Counted from the stretch's first letter, positions 52,939-62,282 are shown. The stretch is 64,000 nt of DNA from UBA12202 sp002691725 (GCA_965660675.1 CBFIAU010000004.1:124001-188000); one strand, 5' to 3'. Numbers and translations are program-made. The notes: generated by a model from the sequence alone, not told the origin.

Positions 52939-54080
52939 GACGGATGCTCCATATGCCATGACTGAACGGCGTAATGCTTGACCTTATCCAGATCAGGATC
53001 AATCCCTAAGCCATCGCCTTGTGGCAGAATCACATGGCCGTTTTCAATCGGAAACGGTGATTTCAAAATATCTTCTTTGAGGTAATATTTAGCCTGATAA
53101 AACTCACACCCCATCGTGATATTCGGGGTCGCGGCAATCATATGCGTGCCTGCCAAATGCGCGATACCTGCCTCAAACATATCACCGCCATAAGCCGCCA
53201 TACCTGCCGCCTCTGCCAATGCCGCGATTTGCTGGGCCTGGCTTAGGCCGCCAGATTTCATGATTTTAATGGACACCCCATCACAGATATCTTCAGCGGC
53301 GGCGCGATGCATATCGGCCAGACTAAACACCGATTCATCAGCTAGCAATGGCACAGGCATCACCGCCCGCAGACGCCGCATCACGTCAAAATGTCTGGCC
53401 GCCACAGGCTGTTCAATAAAATCAGGAGCAAATGACGCGACATCAAGCACCTTCGCCTCAGCCCCATAGGGCGACAGCCCCTGATTATAATCAACCCTGA
53501 TAGCAAGGTCAGGGAAATGCTTGCGCAAGGCTTCTAGCCGCATGATATCAAACTGATGCTCAGCAAATCCTGTCTTGAGCTTAACCATGTTCACCTGATC
53601 ATTCTGAAGCCGTTTGACAAGCTCAAGATCAGCATCAAAATCTGGATTAGCCAGCGAACAAGATAGCGGAATATGAGCGCGGACAGCCCCGCCCAGCAAT
53701 TCAGCCACACTAACCCCCAAGGCTTTGCCAGTGGCATCCAGTAATGCTGTTTCCAGCGCGGCTTTAGCCTCCGTGCAATGCGCGACAGCCTGGCTCGCAT
53801 CCCGGCATATCGCTTGTCTTTCGCTCAACCGGCGACCCAGAATATGCGGCGGCATATAGCGCGTCAGGGCGGCCAGACTTGCCTCAACAGAGCCTGTGAA
53901 TACAGCCCAGGGTGAGGCCTCACCATAGCCATTAATGCCGCCAGATGTCCGACATTCCAGCACCCCGATATCAATGTTCTGATCAACGCGGCCAATACCA
54001 TGATCACGCGCAGATATGACCGGCAGCTGCAGATGCCAGACTCGCAAGCCAATAATCCGCTCATCATCAAGACGCGACAT
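52935..54080 (-). CDS. Enolase-superfamily enzyme, muconate lactonising subgroup
   Basis: A 381-residue enzyme of the mandelate racemase / MLE group. Catalytic residues are K167 and K169 (VKLKT), metal ligands D197 (VDYNQ), E223 (IEQPV) and D248 (LADES), and a second-face lysine at 272 or 275 (SIKIMKSGG), the arrangement of the MLE subgroup. Known activities include muconate cycloisomerase, o-succinylbenzoate synthase, hydroxyproline-betaine epimerase and cis-3-hydroxyproline dehydratase. Pairing with a DadA-type oxidase favours an amino-acid or betaine epimerase or dehydratase. It lies 3 bases after the TPP gene. Confidence 0.88.
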   Translation of the reverse strand: MSRLDDERIIGLRVWHLQLPVISARDHGIGRVDQNIDIGVLECRTSGGINGYGEASPWAVFTGSVEASLAALTRYMPPHILGRRLSERQAICRDASQAVAHCTEAKAALETALLDATGKALGVSVAELLGGAVRAHIPLSCSLANPDFDADLELVKRLQNDQVNMVKLKTGFAEHQFDIMRLEALRKHFPDLAIRVDYNQGLSPYGAEAKVLDVASFAPDFIEQPVAARHFDVMRRLRAVMPVPLLADESVFSLADMHRAAAEDICDGVSIKIMKSGGLSQAQQIAALAEAAGMAAYGGDMFEAGIAHLAGTHMIAATPNITMGCEFYQAKYYLKEDILKSPFPIENGHVILPQGDGLGIDPDLDKVKHYAVQSWHMEHPS

Positions 54081-54083
54081 GAT

Positions 54084-55781
54084 CTAGGCAACCCATTCAG
54101 ATACTGGTGCCGCCGCTTCGTGGAGAGGCTGGCTGATGACATCAATCAAGCTTGGCCCGTCATGATCCAGAGCTTGCCGCATAATGGACGGCAGATCAGC
54201 CGGATTTTCAACTCGCCAGCTCTTGACGCCAAACGCACTCGCCACCGCCGCGTGATCAGTGCGATCAAAATCAACATTATGATAGCGCGCGCCAAAGCCA
54301 GATTTCTGGCCAGCCTTAATCCATCCAAAGACCGCATTCGAGAAGACGATTGACGTGATCGGCATGTTGTAGCGTATCATGGTTTCAAACTCACCACAGC
54401 AAAAGCCAAATGATCCATCACCCATCAATGCCACGGTTTTAACAGACGGATTGCCAATATGCGCCCCCATTGCCGCCGCCATACCATAGCCCAGCGCGCC
54501 ATGAGCGCGGTTCGTGATAAAGACGCGGCCATCACGGCGCCAGCGATAATGCGCTGAGGCATAAGGGCATGGCGTCCCCGGATCAGCGACAATAATAGCA
54601 TCATCATCACATTCTGCGGATAAATGATGAATGACGGCTTCGGGCGTGATCGGGGATTGCGACGACATCGCTAGAGGTTCAAAATCAGTCAGTTTTGCTG
54701 CCCATGCGGCGGCGGCTCTTGCCTTGCCATCAAAATCGGGCAAGTGGTCACCGTTATGGCGGGTTTCAATGGCGTGAATTAATCCAGCCAAGGCCAGTTT
54801 GGCATCAGCGATAATGGCCGCCTCAGTTTGATAATTTGCCCCCGGCACCATCGGGTCATTATCAATATGTAAAATGGTTTTATCATGTGATGGGCTACGC
54901 CAGCGTTCGGTCGTAACAGAACCCGCACGACAGCCAACAAACAACACCAGATCAGCCGCATCAACCAGCGCTCTGGTCGAGGCAACGCCGCCATTTGAGC
55001 CAACAACTCCAACCGCTAAAGGGTGCGTTTCGGCGATAACGCCCTGCCCTGATACGGTTGTCGCGACTGGCATATTAAGCATTTCCGCCAAGCCCGCGAC
55101 TTCTGCCATAGCGCCAGCAAGCAACGGCCCACCGCCACAAATCATGACAGGATGTTTTGCTGCCAGCAACAGACCTGCCATGACTTCACATTCACTCACT
55201 TGCGGGGCTTGCCGTGCCGCTGGAAACTCCGCATGGGAGTGATCTGCCCAGATGAGATCAGAATCAACAGGCGCTTTCTGGGTGTCGAAAGGCAGAGCTA
55301 AATGCGCTGACCCCGGACGGCCAGTGGACATCGCCCGAAAGGCTGATCTTATCTGAGCTGGTAATTGATTAGCTTGATCGAGCGAAGCGTTCCATTTGGT
55401 CACTGGCTTGAATAAAGCTGGCTGATCGAGTTCGGTGAGCGGATATTTGCCGCGCGAGGTTGTCGCCACATCGGTCGTAATCGCCAAGATTGGAATAGAG
55501 CTTTCCCCCGCTTCAACTAAAGCTGGCAGGATATAGGTCGCGCCGCCACCCGATGGCCCTTCACATATACCGGGTTTGCCAGTGACTCTGGCATAGCCAT
55601 CAGCCATATATCCAGCATGCCGTTCATCACGGGTCAGGATATGTGTCATACCATGATCAAGCCGCGCCATCGCGTCATAAAATGGCAGCGTCGTGTCGCC
55701 GCAAAGTCCAAAAATATGTTTAACCTTATAGGCTTCTAGCATCTTAACGGTGGCTTCGGCACCGTTTAACTGATTCTTCAT
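54084..55781 (-). CDS. TPP-dependent enzyme, acetolactate synthase-like
   Basis: A 565-residue three-domain TPP enzyme: the N-terminal domain carries the activating Glu in ILTRDERHAGYMADGYAR; a central FAD/ADP-fold domain follows; and the TPP motif runs from MGDGSFGF to FSNAVFGWIKAG. It is not biosynthetic IlvB in context, since no IlvN regulatory subunit follows. It may decarboxylate a 2-oxo acid or ligate carbonyl units in the adjacent pathway. The ATG at 55781 follows GAGGGA; a longer reading from 55817 would overlap the divergent gene's leader. Confidence 0.86.
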   Translation of the reverse strand: MKNQLNGAEATVKMLEAYKVKHIFGLCGDTTLPFYDAMARLDHGMTHILTRDERHAGYMADGYARVTGKPGICEGPSGGGATYILPALVEAGESSIPILAITTDVATTSRGKYPLTELDQPALFKPVTKWNASLDQANQLPAQIRSAFRAMSTGRPGSAHLALPFDTQKAPVDSDLIWADHSHAEFPAARQAPQVSECEVMAGLLLAAKHPVMICGGGPLLAGAMAEVAGLAEMLNMPVATTVSGQGVIAETHPLAVGVVGSNGGVASTRALVDAADLVLFVGCRAGSVTTERWRSPSHDKTILHIDNDPMVPGANYQTEAAIIADAKLALAGLIHAIETRHNGDHLPDFDGKARAAAAWAAKLTDFEPLAMSSQSPITPEAVIHHLSAECDDDAIIVADPGTPCPYASAHYRWRRDGRVFITNRAHGALGYGMAAAMGAHIGNPSVKTVALMGDGSFGFCCGEFETMIRYNMPITSIVFSNAVFGWIKAGQKSGFGARYHNVDFDRTDHAAVASAFGVKSWRVENPADLPSIMRQALDHDGPSLIDVISQPLHEAAAPVSEWVA

Positions 55782-55861
55782 ACTCATTCCCTCACATATG
55801 ATCTTATCTTTCCCCATGTGGGATGTTTTAACAAGTCATTTTACCGCCCTTTATTATAGAG

Positions 55862-55885
55862 ATCAGACTTGGATATCAGACTTGC
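55862..55885. repeat. Tandem duplication, ~13 bp x2
   Basis: ATCAGACTTGGAT followed by ATCAGACTTGC in the leader of the racemase-family gene. Short and imperfect. Confidence 0.55.
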
Positions 55886-55917
55886 GGGGCGGCTTAAATT
55901 GGCGCATCATGCTTTTT

Positions 55918-56661
55918 ATGAGTATGAATAAGGGCAAAATAGCTAAAGGCGGAAAGGCTGTTTACGGTGCTGCTGTTGGCATCCTTATGCTCGAAGCCCG
56001 GTTTCCGCGCATCCCCGGTGATATGGGAAATGCGCTGAGCTGGCCATTTCCTGTTCATTATAAAGTCGTGCGCGGGGCATCACCTGATCTTGTTGTGCGC
56101 AGGCGTGCCGAAAATATGCTCACCCCATTTATTGATGCCGCGCGTGAATTGGTGGCAGATGGCGTCGATGGAATTACCACTAATTGCGGCTTTCTGTCAT
56201 TATTTCAGGCTGAGCTAGCGGCGGCAGTCCCTGTTCCTGTCATGACATCATCATTGATGCAATGGGATATGGTAGCGCGGTTAATGCCGCATGGGAGGCG
56301 CCCCGGCATCCTCACCATCAACGCATCGAGCCTTAGCCCTGATCACCTTACCGCCGCCGTTGTTCCGCTTGATGCGCCTATCGTGACCACCGAAGGACGG
56401 CGAGCCTTCACGCGCGCTATTCTGGATAATGAGCCTGAAATGGATATTGATTTAGCCCGCGCTGATAATATTGAGGCGGCGGTTGAGCTGGCCTCTGATC
56501 CGACCATTGGCGGCATTATTCTGGAATGTACAAACATGATCCCCTATGCTGCCGATATTCGTGCCGCCACCGGCTTGCCTGTCTATTCAATTTATAATTT
56601 GGTGATCTGGTTTCAGGCAAGTTTGCGACCACCGCGATTTCCATCACATGAAGATAGTTGA
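55918..56661 (+). CDS. Asp/Glu racemase-superfamily protein
   Basis: A protein of about 247 residues with two cysteine motifs at the expected places: VDGITTNCGFLSLFQAELA and IGGIILECTNMIPYAADI. It thus belongs to the Asp/Glu racemase / hydantoin racemase superfamily, in a subgroup with GILMLEARFPRIPGDMGNA near the start. The start may be 55918 or 55924; an earlier ATG at 55798 overlaps the opposite gene and adds unlikely sequence. Divergent from the TPP-enolase-DadA run and 6 bases before a transporter gene. Confidence 0.82.
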   Translation: MSMNKGKIAKGGKAVYGAAVGILMLEARFPRIPGDMGNALSWPFPVHYKVVRGASPDLVVRRRAENMLTPFIDAARELVADGVDGITTNCGFLSLFQAELAAAVPVPVMTSSLMQWDMVARLMPHGRRPGILTINASSLSPDHLTAAVVPLDAPIVTTEGRRAFTRAILDNEPEMDIDLARADNIEAAVELASDPTIGGIILECTNMIPYAADIRAATGLPVYSIYNLVIWFQASLRPPRFPSHEDS

Positions 56662-56667
56662 TAATTC

Positions 56668-57609
56668 ATGACTAAATTGCTGGAATGGTTAGGCCGTAAC
56701 GCCATGCTGGTGTTGCCTGCCGGAATTGTTGTCGCCTTGATTTTACCTGAAACAGATGCACCGATTAAAGGCATTGTGCCGCCGCTGATCGCAATCATTT
56801 ATGCGGTGACATTTATTCGCATGGATTTGCCAGCACTGTTACGCGACATGCTAAAGCCTATGGAAATTATCAGGCAGCTGATGATTGCTGGCTTCATTCT
56901 GATTATCATGCCGCTCATTTTAATCGGCGGCTGTATGATCGCAAAGGTGGATATCGCCTTACTGCCATCCGCGACCTGGTATGCGGTTGCCCCGCCTATT
57001 GCATCAACGGCGTGGATTTGCGTGATCATGGGATTGCGCTTGGCAACCGCTATGCGGATCATTGTTATGACCAGCCTAATAGCGCCTTTTACAGGGCCAT
57101 TTATGCTAAGCATTATCCTGCCTGATGCGGTGAGCATTTCATCATGGACGATGTTTATTAATCTAGCGGCAATGATATTTGCTGGCCTCATTCTGGCAAT
57201 ATTGGGGCAGATGATCCTGGGCAAGGCGGCGATTTCCAGACATGCGCCTCGATTTGACGGGCTGGCCGCAATCACGATGCTGCTTTTCCTGATCCCTGTA
57301 TTCAATGGGATTCCGCGCCAGATGATGCTTGTGCCTGAACTGGCATTGAAGATTTTACTGCTGGCGACAATATTAAACTTCTCCTCGCAAATCATATTGA
57401 TGCTAGTGGCACGGCTATCGCCAACACATCAGGGCAAGGATTTGGCCTCGGTGCTGGCGGTGCTTTCAGGTAATCGGAATGTTGGGCTGTATTATGGGGC
57501 ACTGCCGAGTGATCCAATATTCAGCATGTTCACGGCTTTATATCAGGTGCCATTATATTTAACGCCGCTTTTGATGAGCCGAGTTCGCCGCCTCATGGGG
57601 CTAGCTTAG
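56668..57609 (+). CDS. BASS (bile acid:Na+ symporter)-like transporter
   Basis: A 313-residue inner-membrane protein with about ten helices, in the BASS/arsenite-permease-like group: VVALILPETDAPIKGIVPPLIAIIYAVTFIRMD at the start, and the conserved crossover motif AVLSGNRNVGLYYGALP near residue 268. Members carry organic anions such as 2-oxo acids, pantoate or bile acids with sodium. It follows the racemase-family gene by 6 bases, so it probably imports a substrate for the neighbouring enzymes. It converges on the LysR gene. Confidence 0.82.
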   Translation: MTKLLEWLGRNAMLVLPAGIVVALILPETDAPIKGIVPPLIAIIYAVTFIRMDLPALLRDMLKPMEIIRQLMIAGFILIIMPLILIGGCMIAKVDIALLPSATWYAVAPPIASTAWICVIMGLRLATAMRIIVMTSLIAPFTGPFMLSIILPDAVSISSWTMFINLAAMIFAGLILAILGQMILGKAAISRHAPRFDGLAAITMLLFLIPVFNGIPRQMMLVPELALKILLLATILNFSSQIILMLVARLSPTHQGKDLASVLAVLSGNRNVGLYYGALPSDPIFSMFTALYQVPLYLTPLLMSRVRRLMGLA

Positions 57610-57621
57610 CGCCGCTACTCC

Positions 57622-57651
57622 CTAAGTATCTTGAGTCTAAGTATCTTGGGT
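57622..57651. repeat. Tandem duplication, 15 bp x2, over the LysR stop
   Basis: CTAAGTATCTTGAGT then CTAAGTATCTTGGGT. The second copy contains the LysR stop codon and last codons. Confidence 0.8.
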
Positions 57652-58635
57652 GAGCATACCGGGCAGATCACCTGCCAAGGCGCGCGCCGCCACATGGTCA
57701 ACAAAGCTGCTGATAAGGCGTGGCGGCTGATCCAAAAATTTATGTGCAAGACCAAGTAACATCGGTTTGTGATCACCTTCGAGCGGCAAAAACTTCAGCG
57801 GCTTGCCATCAGGCGCCACCGCCGCCCGTGTCCGAATATTGATCAGCCCATAGCCAAAGCCATTAGCAACAAGGCTTCGCATCACCGAAAGCTCTTTGGT
57901 GCGGTCGCCAATATTTGGGGTTAATCCCTGACGGTGAAACATCGATAAAAAATAGTCCCCACTTAAAGGCAAATCCAATAATACCATTGGCAGATCAACC
58001 AATTCGGCCAGTGATATTGATTGCCTGTCAGCCAAGGGATGATCAGAGCCAAGCAAGACATAAGGCGGCAAAGTCGCAACACTTGAAAATGCCGTATCTG
58101 TTCCAATTCCCAGATTATACGTCACCGCGACATCTATTTCTGACCGATCAAGCATGGCTAGCAAATCGGCCTGATGCGCCTCACAAAGCACAATCTGCGC
58201 CTCTGGATAAGCTTGCTCAAAACTGCGTCTGATATTGGCGCTGAGGATGGGGGCAATGGTGATCAGACAGCCGATCTTTAGTGTTCCCCGCACATGATCT
58301 TGCAAATCTTCGGCAATCGACCCTAGATTCTGCACCCAGTTAAGAATCCCCTTGGCTTCTTCGACCAGTCGCCTGCCGCTTGTCGTTAGCGTCAAGCCCC
58401 GCGCATGGCGGCGCACAAACATCTGAACATTAAGGTCTTCTTCTAGTTGTGAGATGGCGGCAGATATAGATGGCGATGAGACATTGAGTTGAACGGATGC
58501 GGCAGTAATGCTGCCTAATTCACCAACCGCAACCAAATATTCTAGCTGGCGGATAGTAATGCGTTGATTAGTGATACGCCCTGAACCACGAATTGATCCA
58601 CGAGTTGATCTGGCTTTGCTCAATATTTGATCCAT
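57637..58635 (-). CDS. LysR-family transcriptional regulator
   Basis: A 332-residue LTTR. The winged HTH is ITIRQLEYLVAVGELGSITAASVQLNVSSPSISAAISQLEEDLNVQMF, and a co-inducer domain follows (TLKIGCLITIAPILSANI, DVAVTYNLG, VNGFGYGLINI-like). It has an unusual N-terminal tail of about 23 residues containing an imperfect STRG/SIRG duplication, encoded by two 12-base copies at 58586-58609. It overlaps the aldehyde dehydrogenase gene by 16 bases and so is probably transcribed with the HpaB/flavin reductase/ALDH operon, which it is likely to control. Confidence 0.9.
   Translation of the reverse strand: MDQILSKARSTRGSIRGSGRITNQRITIRQLEYLVAVGELGSITAASVQLNVSSPSISAAISQLEEDLNVQMFVRRHARGLTLTTSGRRLVEEAKGILNWVQNLGSIAEDLQDHVRGTLKIGCLITIAPILSANIRRSFEQAYPEAQIVLCEAHQADLLAMLDRSEIDVAVTYNLGIGTDTAFSSVATLPPYVLLGSDHPLADRQSISLAELVDLPMVLLDLPLSGDYFLSMFHRQGLTPNIGDRTKELSVMRSLVANGFGYGLINIRTRAAVAPDGKPLKFLPLEGDHKPMLLGLAHKFLDQPPRLISSFVDHVAARALAGDLPGMLTQDT
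58586..58609. repeat. In-frame tandem duplication in the LysR gene, 12 bp x2
   Basis: CCACGAATTGAT followed by CCACGAGTTGAT, in frame within the N-terminal tail of LysR, ahead of its HTH. Confidence 0.75.
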
Positions 58636-60125
58636 GTGGTTTTCAGCGCGGTATATTTATCAAGCGCATGAAGCGATAAATCGCGCCCATAGCCGGATTG
58701 CTTAAAGCCGCCAAATGGCGTCATTGGGCTTAACGCATCGACCGTATTAACTGAAACCGTTCCTGCATGAAGCCGCTTTGACAGACGGTGCGCGCGAGAC
58801 AGACTGCCTGTCCAGAGAGACGCGGCAAGACCATAAATACTGTCATTAGCCATCGCCATAGCCTCATCTTCGCTATCAAAAGGGATAACCGATAGAACAG
58901 GGCCGAATATTTCTTCTTTAGCGATCAGGCTATCGGGCGGCACATCATTAAATATCGTTGGCTGAACAAAATATCCCTTACCATTGACTTGCACCGCTTC
59001 ACCGCCGACAACGCAATCAGCATAGGTTTTGCCGTCCTCAATCATCGCCATAATGCGCTGATGCTGCTCTTTGCTAACAATCGCGCCCATTTTCGCCGCA
59101 GGGTTAAGCGGATCGTCAGGCTGATGCGCGTTCGCTTGGCTAATCATTCGGTCGAGAAACTCTTGATGAATTGACCGCTCTACCAACAGCCGTGAGTTGG
59201 CAGAACACACCTCACCCTGATTGAAAAAGATGCCAAACGCCGCCATTGCTGCGGCGGCATCCAAATCATCCGTATCAGCAAAAATCAGGTTAGGGCTTTT
59301 GCCGCCAGTTTCGAGCCAAACTTGCTTCATATTGGATTGGCCAGCATATTGCTGAAACATTTTTCCAACCGGGGTTGAGCCAGTAAATGCCAGACAATCG
59401 ACATCATTATGCATCCCTAATGCCTTGCCTGCGGTTTCGCCATATCCTGTCACCACATTAAAGACGCCTTCGGGCAGACCAGCTTCCATAGCTAATTCAG
59501 CCAGACGCAACGCCGAAAGCGGCGATTGCTCTGCCGGTTTCAAGACAACCGAATTACCCGCCGCTAATGCTGCCGCCGCTTTCCATGTTGCCATATCCAG
59601 CGGAAAGTTCCACGGCACCACCGCACCAACAACGCCAAGCGGTTCTTTAGTGATGAGAGCTAGGTTGCCGGCGCCGGTCGGGGCAATCTCATCATAGATT
59701 TTGTCAATAGCCTCAGCATACCATTGAAAAAATGCGGCTGATCCAGGGACATCCACCGCCGCCGCATCTTCAACCAGCTTGCCCATATCCATACTGTCAA
59801 GGAGCGCTAGTTCTTCCAGATTATCTCTGATCAGATCAGCGAGTTTGAGCAATACAGCTTTGCGGTTTTGCGGCGTTTCTTCTGACCAGACGCCTTTATC
59901 AAAGGCCGCGCGCGCCGCCATTACAGCGCGATCAATATCTGCGCTATCGCCCTCAGCAACCTCAGCCAAGATAGCATTATTAGCAGGGTTCATAGAGGAA
60001 AAGCATTTGCCAGAGGCAGCATCCTCAAACCGGCCATTAATAAATAGCTGATGCCGCGGCTTCAGTTGACCAGCCAGATTCTGCCATTCCTGATAACTAT
60101 GAAAAGATGTAGATGCTCCAGACAT
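58620..60125 (-). CDS. Aldehyde dehydrogenase, PuuC-like
   Basis: NAD(P)-dependent aldehyde dehydrogenase, 501 residues. The general base is in VWLETGGKSPNLIF and the catalytic Cys in FFNQGEVCSANSRLLVE; the wording across WYAEAIDKIYDEI, TGSLSRAHRLSKRLHAGTVSVN and GRDLSLHALDKYTALKTTWI is close to PuuC (gamma-glutamyl-aminobutyraldehyde dehydrogenase). It follows the flavin reductase gene by 33 bases. In this operon it probably oxidises an aldehyde generated after HpaB-type hydroxylation; a polyamine-derived aldehyde is possible given the adjacent pot genes. Confidence 0.9.
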   Translation of the reverse strand: MSGASTSFHSYQEWQNLAGQLKPRHQLFINGRFEDAASGKCFSSMNPANNAILAEVAEGDSADIDRAVMAARAAFDKGVWSEETPQNRKAVLLKLADLIRDNLEELALLDSMDMGKLVEDAAAVDVPGSAAFFQWYAEAIDKIYDEIAPTGAGNLALITKEPLGVVGAVVPWNFPLDMATWKAAAALAAGNSVVLKPAEQSPLSALRLAELAMEAGLPEGVFNVVTGYGETAGKALGMHNDVDCLAFTGSTPVGKMFQQYAGQSNMKQVWLETGGKSPNLIFADTDDLDAAAAMAAFGIFFNQGEVCSANSRLLVERSIHQEFLDRMISQANAHQPDDPLNPAAKMGAIVSKEQHQRIMAMIEDGKTYADCVVGGEAVQVNGKGYFVQPTIFNDVPPDSLIAKEEIFGPVLSVIPFDSEDEAMAMANDSIYGLAASLWTGSLSRAHRLSKRLHAGTVSVNTVDALSPMTPFGGFKQSGYGRDLSLHALDKYTALKTTWIKY

Positions 60126-60158
60126 ATGCCCCCCTATTTGACGGCGTCACGGATAGGC

Positions 60159-60656
60159 TCAGGCGATCACCTGAAACCGCCCATAGCTCCGCTTAGAATA
60201 AACTAATGCATCACCTTCTTCAGGGTGATGAATACTAACCACGCCGCCGATAAAGATATAATGTGTTCCGACACGCTCGACTTGATAGAGCTTACAATCA
60301 AATGACACCAAGGCATCGCTCAAGATCGGCACACCGGTTTCTAGTTTGTGCCAATTAAGATGACTAAACTTGCTTTCTGGCTCAGACAAGCGGCCAGCAA
60401 AAATATCAGAGATATGGGATTGATCAGACCTTAGCATGTTCACGGCAAAGGCCTTGTTTTCCATAATCGCATCCGCGGCAGAGCTTTGGTGATGAATACA
60501 GATGAGCAAAGTAGGATCATCCATATCTGCCGAAACAGATGACATCGCCGACACAGTAACGCCATGCTGACCAGCGGTGCCATCAGTCGTCACCACATAG
60601 ACGGTGGTTCCTGCCGCCGACATAGCCTTAATAAATTGGTCGCGGATTTCGTCCAT
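60159..60656 (-). CDS. Flavin reductase (HpaC-like)
   Basis: A 165-residue flavin reductase domain protein supplying reduced FAD or FMN to a two-component monooxygenase. TTDGTAGQHGVTVSAMSSVSADMDDPTLLICIH near residue 25 and FAVNMLRSDQSHISDIFAGR are characteristic, with HYIFIGGVVSIHH at the C-terminus. The start has GGGAATATACAT upstream. Its place right after the HpaB-type oxygenase gene (47 bases) makes it the partner reductase. Confidence 0.92.
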   Translation of the reverse strand: MDEIRDQFIKAMSAAGTTVYVVTTDGTAGQHGVTVSAMSSVSADMDDPTLLICIHHQSSAADAIMENKAFAVNMLRSDQSHISDIFAGRLSEPESKFSHLNWHKLETGVPILSDALVSFDCKLYQVERVGTHYIFIGGVVSIHHPEEGDALVYSKRSYGRFQVIA

Positions 60657-60703
60657 ATGTATATTCCCAATATAACGCCGCTTATTTTTAGGTGGCGGAT
60701 ATC

Positions 60704-62239
60704 TTATTCAGCGGCTAAATCTTTGCTGTCATCAAACCATTGTCTGACGGCTCTGTCACCTTTTTTACCTTCGGTTCCATCAAGGACACGATCAGATAAA
60801 TCAGCGCCTTCTTTAACAAAGTTAAGCGCACCATCCCATTCATAATTTCGATACACCGCCCCAAGATGCGCGGTTGGCGGGCTTTGTGCAAAAAGCTGAA
60901 AGGTCAGACGGTGGCCAGCATAATCGGAGTTAAGCAAATCACGGGCATAGGCTAGTAACTTGCGGCGATCCTCAGCCAGCCATTTATCGTTAATGGTATA
61001 AAACTTTTCCATCCAGGGCCGTGTGTCTTCTGACTCGAATGAGGCAACATTAGGCGTCACACAAATCTGTCCGCCACATAGCTCACGGGTCAAATGCGTC
61101 ATCGTTGGCAGGTTAGACATGGCATGATATCGGCCAGTCATCAACAGCGACTGATTAGGCATCAGCAAACCTGCGGGTGACGTTTCACCTAAGGCAATCG
61201 CCGCTGTCAAATGCGCATTAATGCCCTCACGCCAGACCGCCAGTTGCGATAGTTTTTCCTGAACTGCAGGGATTTTTTCAAGCCCTGTCTGGCGGATATT
61301 AAATAACGCCGTGCCGATCATCTGATCAGCTTGTTTTAATGTCCGCTGAACAAAGGCAAATGCCGAATAGCGGTGCAAGGTTGCGCGGATAAATGTGGCG
61401 GCCTTGGTGTGCCGATAGAACAGCACGTTTTCCCATGGCACCAGAACATTATCAAAAATGACCAAAGTATCAACTTCATCAAACTTGTTCGATAGCGGAT
61501 AATCACGATGATCAGAGCGTGGGCAACCGCCCCGCGCACCAGCAAATCCTGTCCGGCAAATAAACTTCAGGTTAGGTGAGTTCAGATCACAGATAAAGCC
61601 AAGCGCATAATCAGACAGTTTGCTGTCACCCCAATTGGCGATGGTCGGCTTTGTGAACGCCTGATTAGCATAGGCGGCGGCGGTTTCATATTTGGCGCCT
61701 CTAACAACAATCCCCTCATCAGTTTCCTTTACCACATGGAGAAGCATATCAGGGTCTTGATCTTGCGGTGCTAATGACCGATCACCTTTTGGGTCAGTAT
61801 TGGCAGACACATGAAACGGATCATTTTTCAGCACCTGAAAAATATGATTCTCAATATTTTTGGAAAATTGGGGGTCAACTTCGTTAAGCACATCTTGACC
61901 ATCATAAAGCGACCACATCTCACCAACGGTTTCATCACCAACGCGCGTCACCACACCGCCAACATCCTCAAGCACAGCGTCAGTCGCCCGGCGCTTTGCC
62001 CACCAGTCATCCTGAGTGAAAGGCAGAGCATTACCGATAGCATTAATCTCACCCTGATCTTCGACTGTCATGACGTCCCTGGTGTCCGGATCATGCGCCA
62101 TGTCGTAAATGCGGGCACGAATATCAATTAAGGGCTTGAACATCGGATGCGCCGTGACGTCTTTAACGCGCTGGCCATCCATGTAAACCTCACGATTGTC
62201 GCGGATGGAATCTTTATATTCTTCGCCAGTTCTAATCAT
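60704..62239 (-). CDS. 4-hydroxyphenylacetate 3-monooxygenase-type oxygenase (HpaB family)
   Basis: FADH2-dependent monooxygenase, 511 residues. The family opening MIRTGEEYKDSIRDNREVYMDG sets the start at 62239, which also has GAGGATTTC upstream; a longer reading from 62275 is unlikely. FICRTGFAGARGGCPRSDHRDYPLS and TLVIFDNVLVPWENVLFYRHT bind flavin and form the active site, and LTRELCGGQICVTP closes the core. Relatives hydroxylate phenols, chlorophenols and pyrrole-like compounds. With its own reductase, ALDH and LysR it forms a self-contained catabolic operon of unknown substrate. Confidence 0.91.
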   Translation of the reverse strand: MIRTGEEYKDSIRDNREVYMDGQRVKDVTAHPMFKPLIDIRARIYDMAHDPDTRDVMTVEDQGEINAIGNALPFTQDDWWAKRRATDAVLEDVGGVVTRVGDETVGEMWSLYDGQDVLNEVDPQFSKNIENHIFQVLKNDPFHVSANTDPKGDRSLAPQDQDPDMLLHVVKETDEGIVVRGAKYETAAAYANQAFTKPTIANWGDSKLSDYALGFICDLNSPNLKFICRTGFAGARGGCPRSDHRDYPLSNKFDEVDTLVIFDNVLVPWENVLFYRHTKAATFIRATLHRYSAFAFVQRTLKQADQMIGTALFNIRQTGLEKIPAVQEKLSQLAVWREGINAHLTAAIALGETSPAGLLMPNQSLLMTGRYHAMSNLPTMTHLTRELCGGQICVTPNVASFESEDTRPWMEKFYTINDKWLAEDRRKLLAYARDLLNSDYAGHRLTFQLFAQSPPTAHLGAVYRNYEWDGALNFVKEGADLSDRVLDGTEGKKGDRAVRQWFDDSKDLAAE

Positions 62240-62268
62240 GATGAAATCCTCATAAAAAATGCCTACCC

Positions 62269-62282
62269 TTATCATTTGATAA
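62269..62282. promoter_or_regulatory. Palindrome upstream of the HpaB-type gene
   Basis: TTATCA-TT-TGATAA, a perfect 6-2-6 inverted repeat 30 bases before the monooxygenase start. It is a candidate binding site for the operon's LysR or another regulator. Related TGATAA half sites recur across 62370-62445. Confidence 0.4.

Noticed and set aside
54084..55781. Biosynthetic acetolactate synthase ilvB
   Set aside because: No ilvN or ilvC is adjacent and the gene is 3 bases from a catabolic enolase-superfamily gene; I kept a general TPP-enzyme call.
56799..57395. 198-codon minus-strand open frame
   Set aside because: It is an antisense reading of the BASS-like transporter gene, whose helices and crossover motif are intact.
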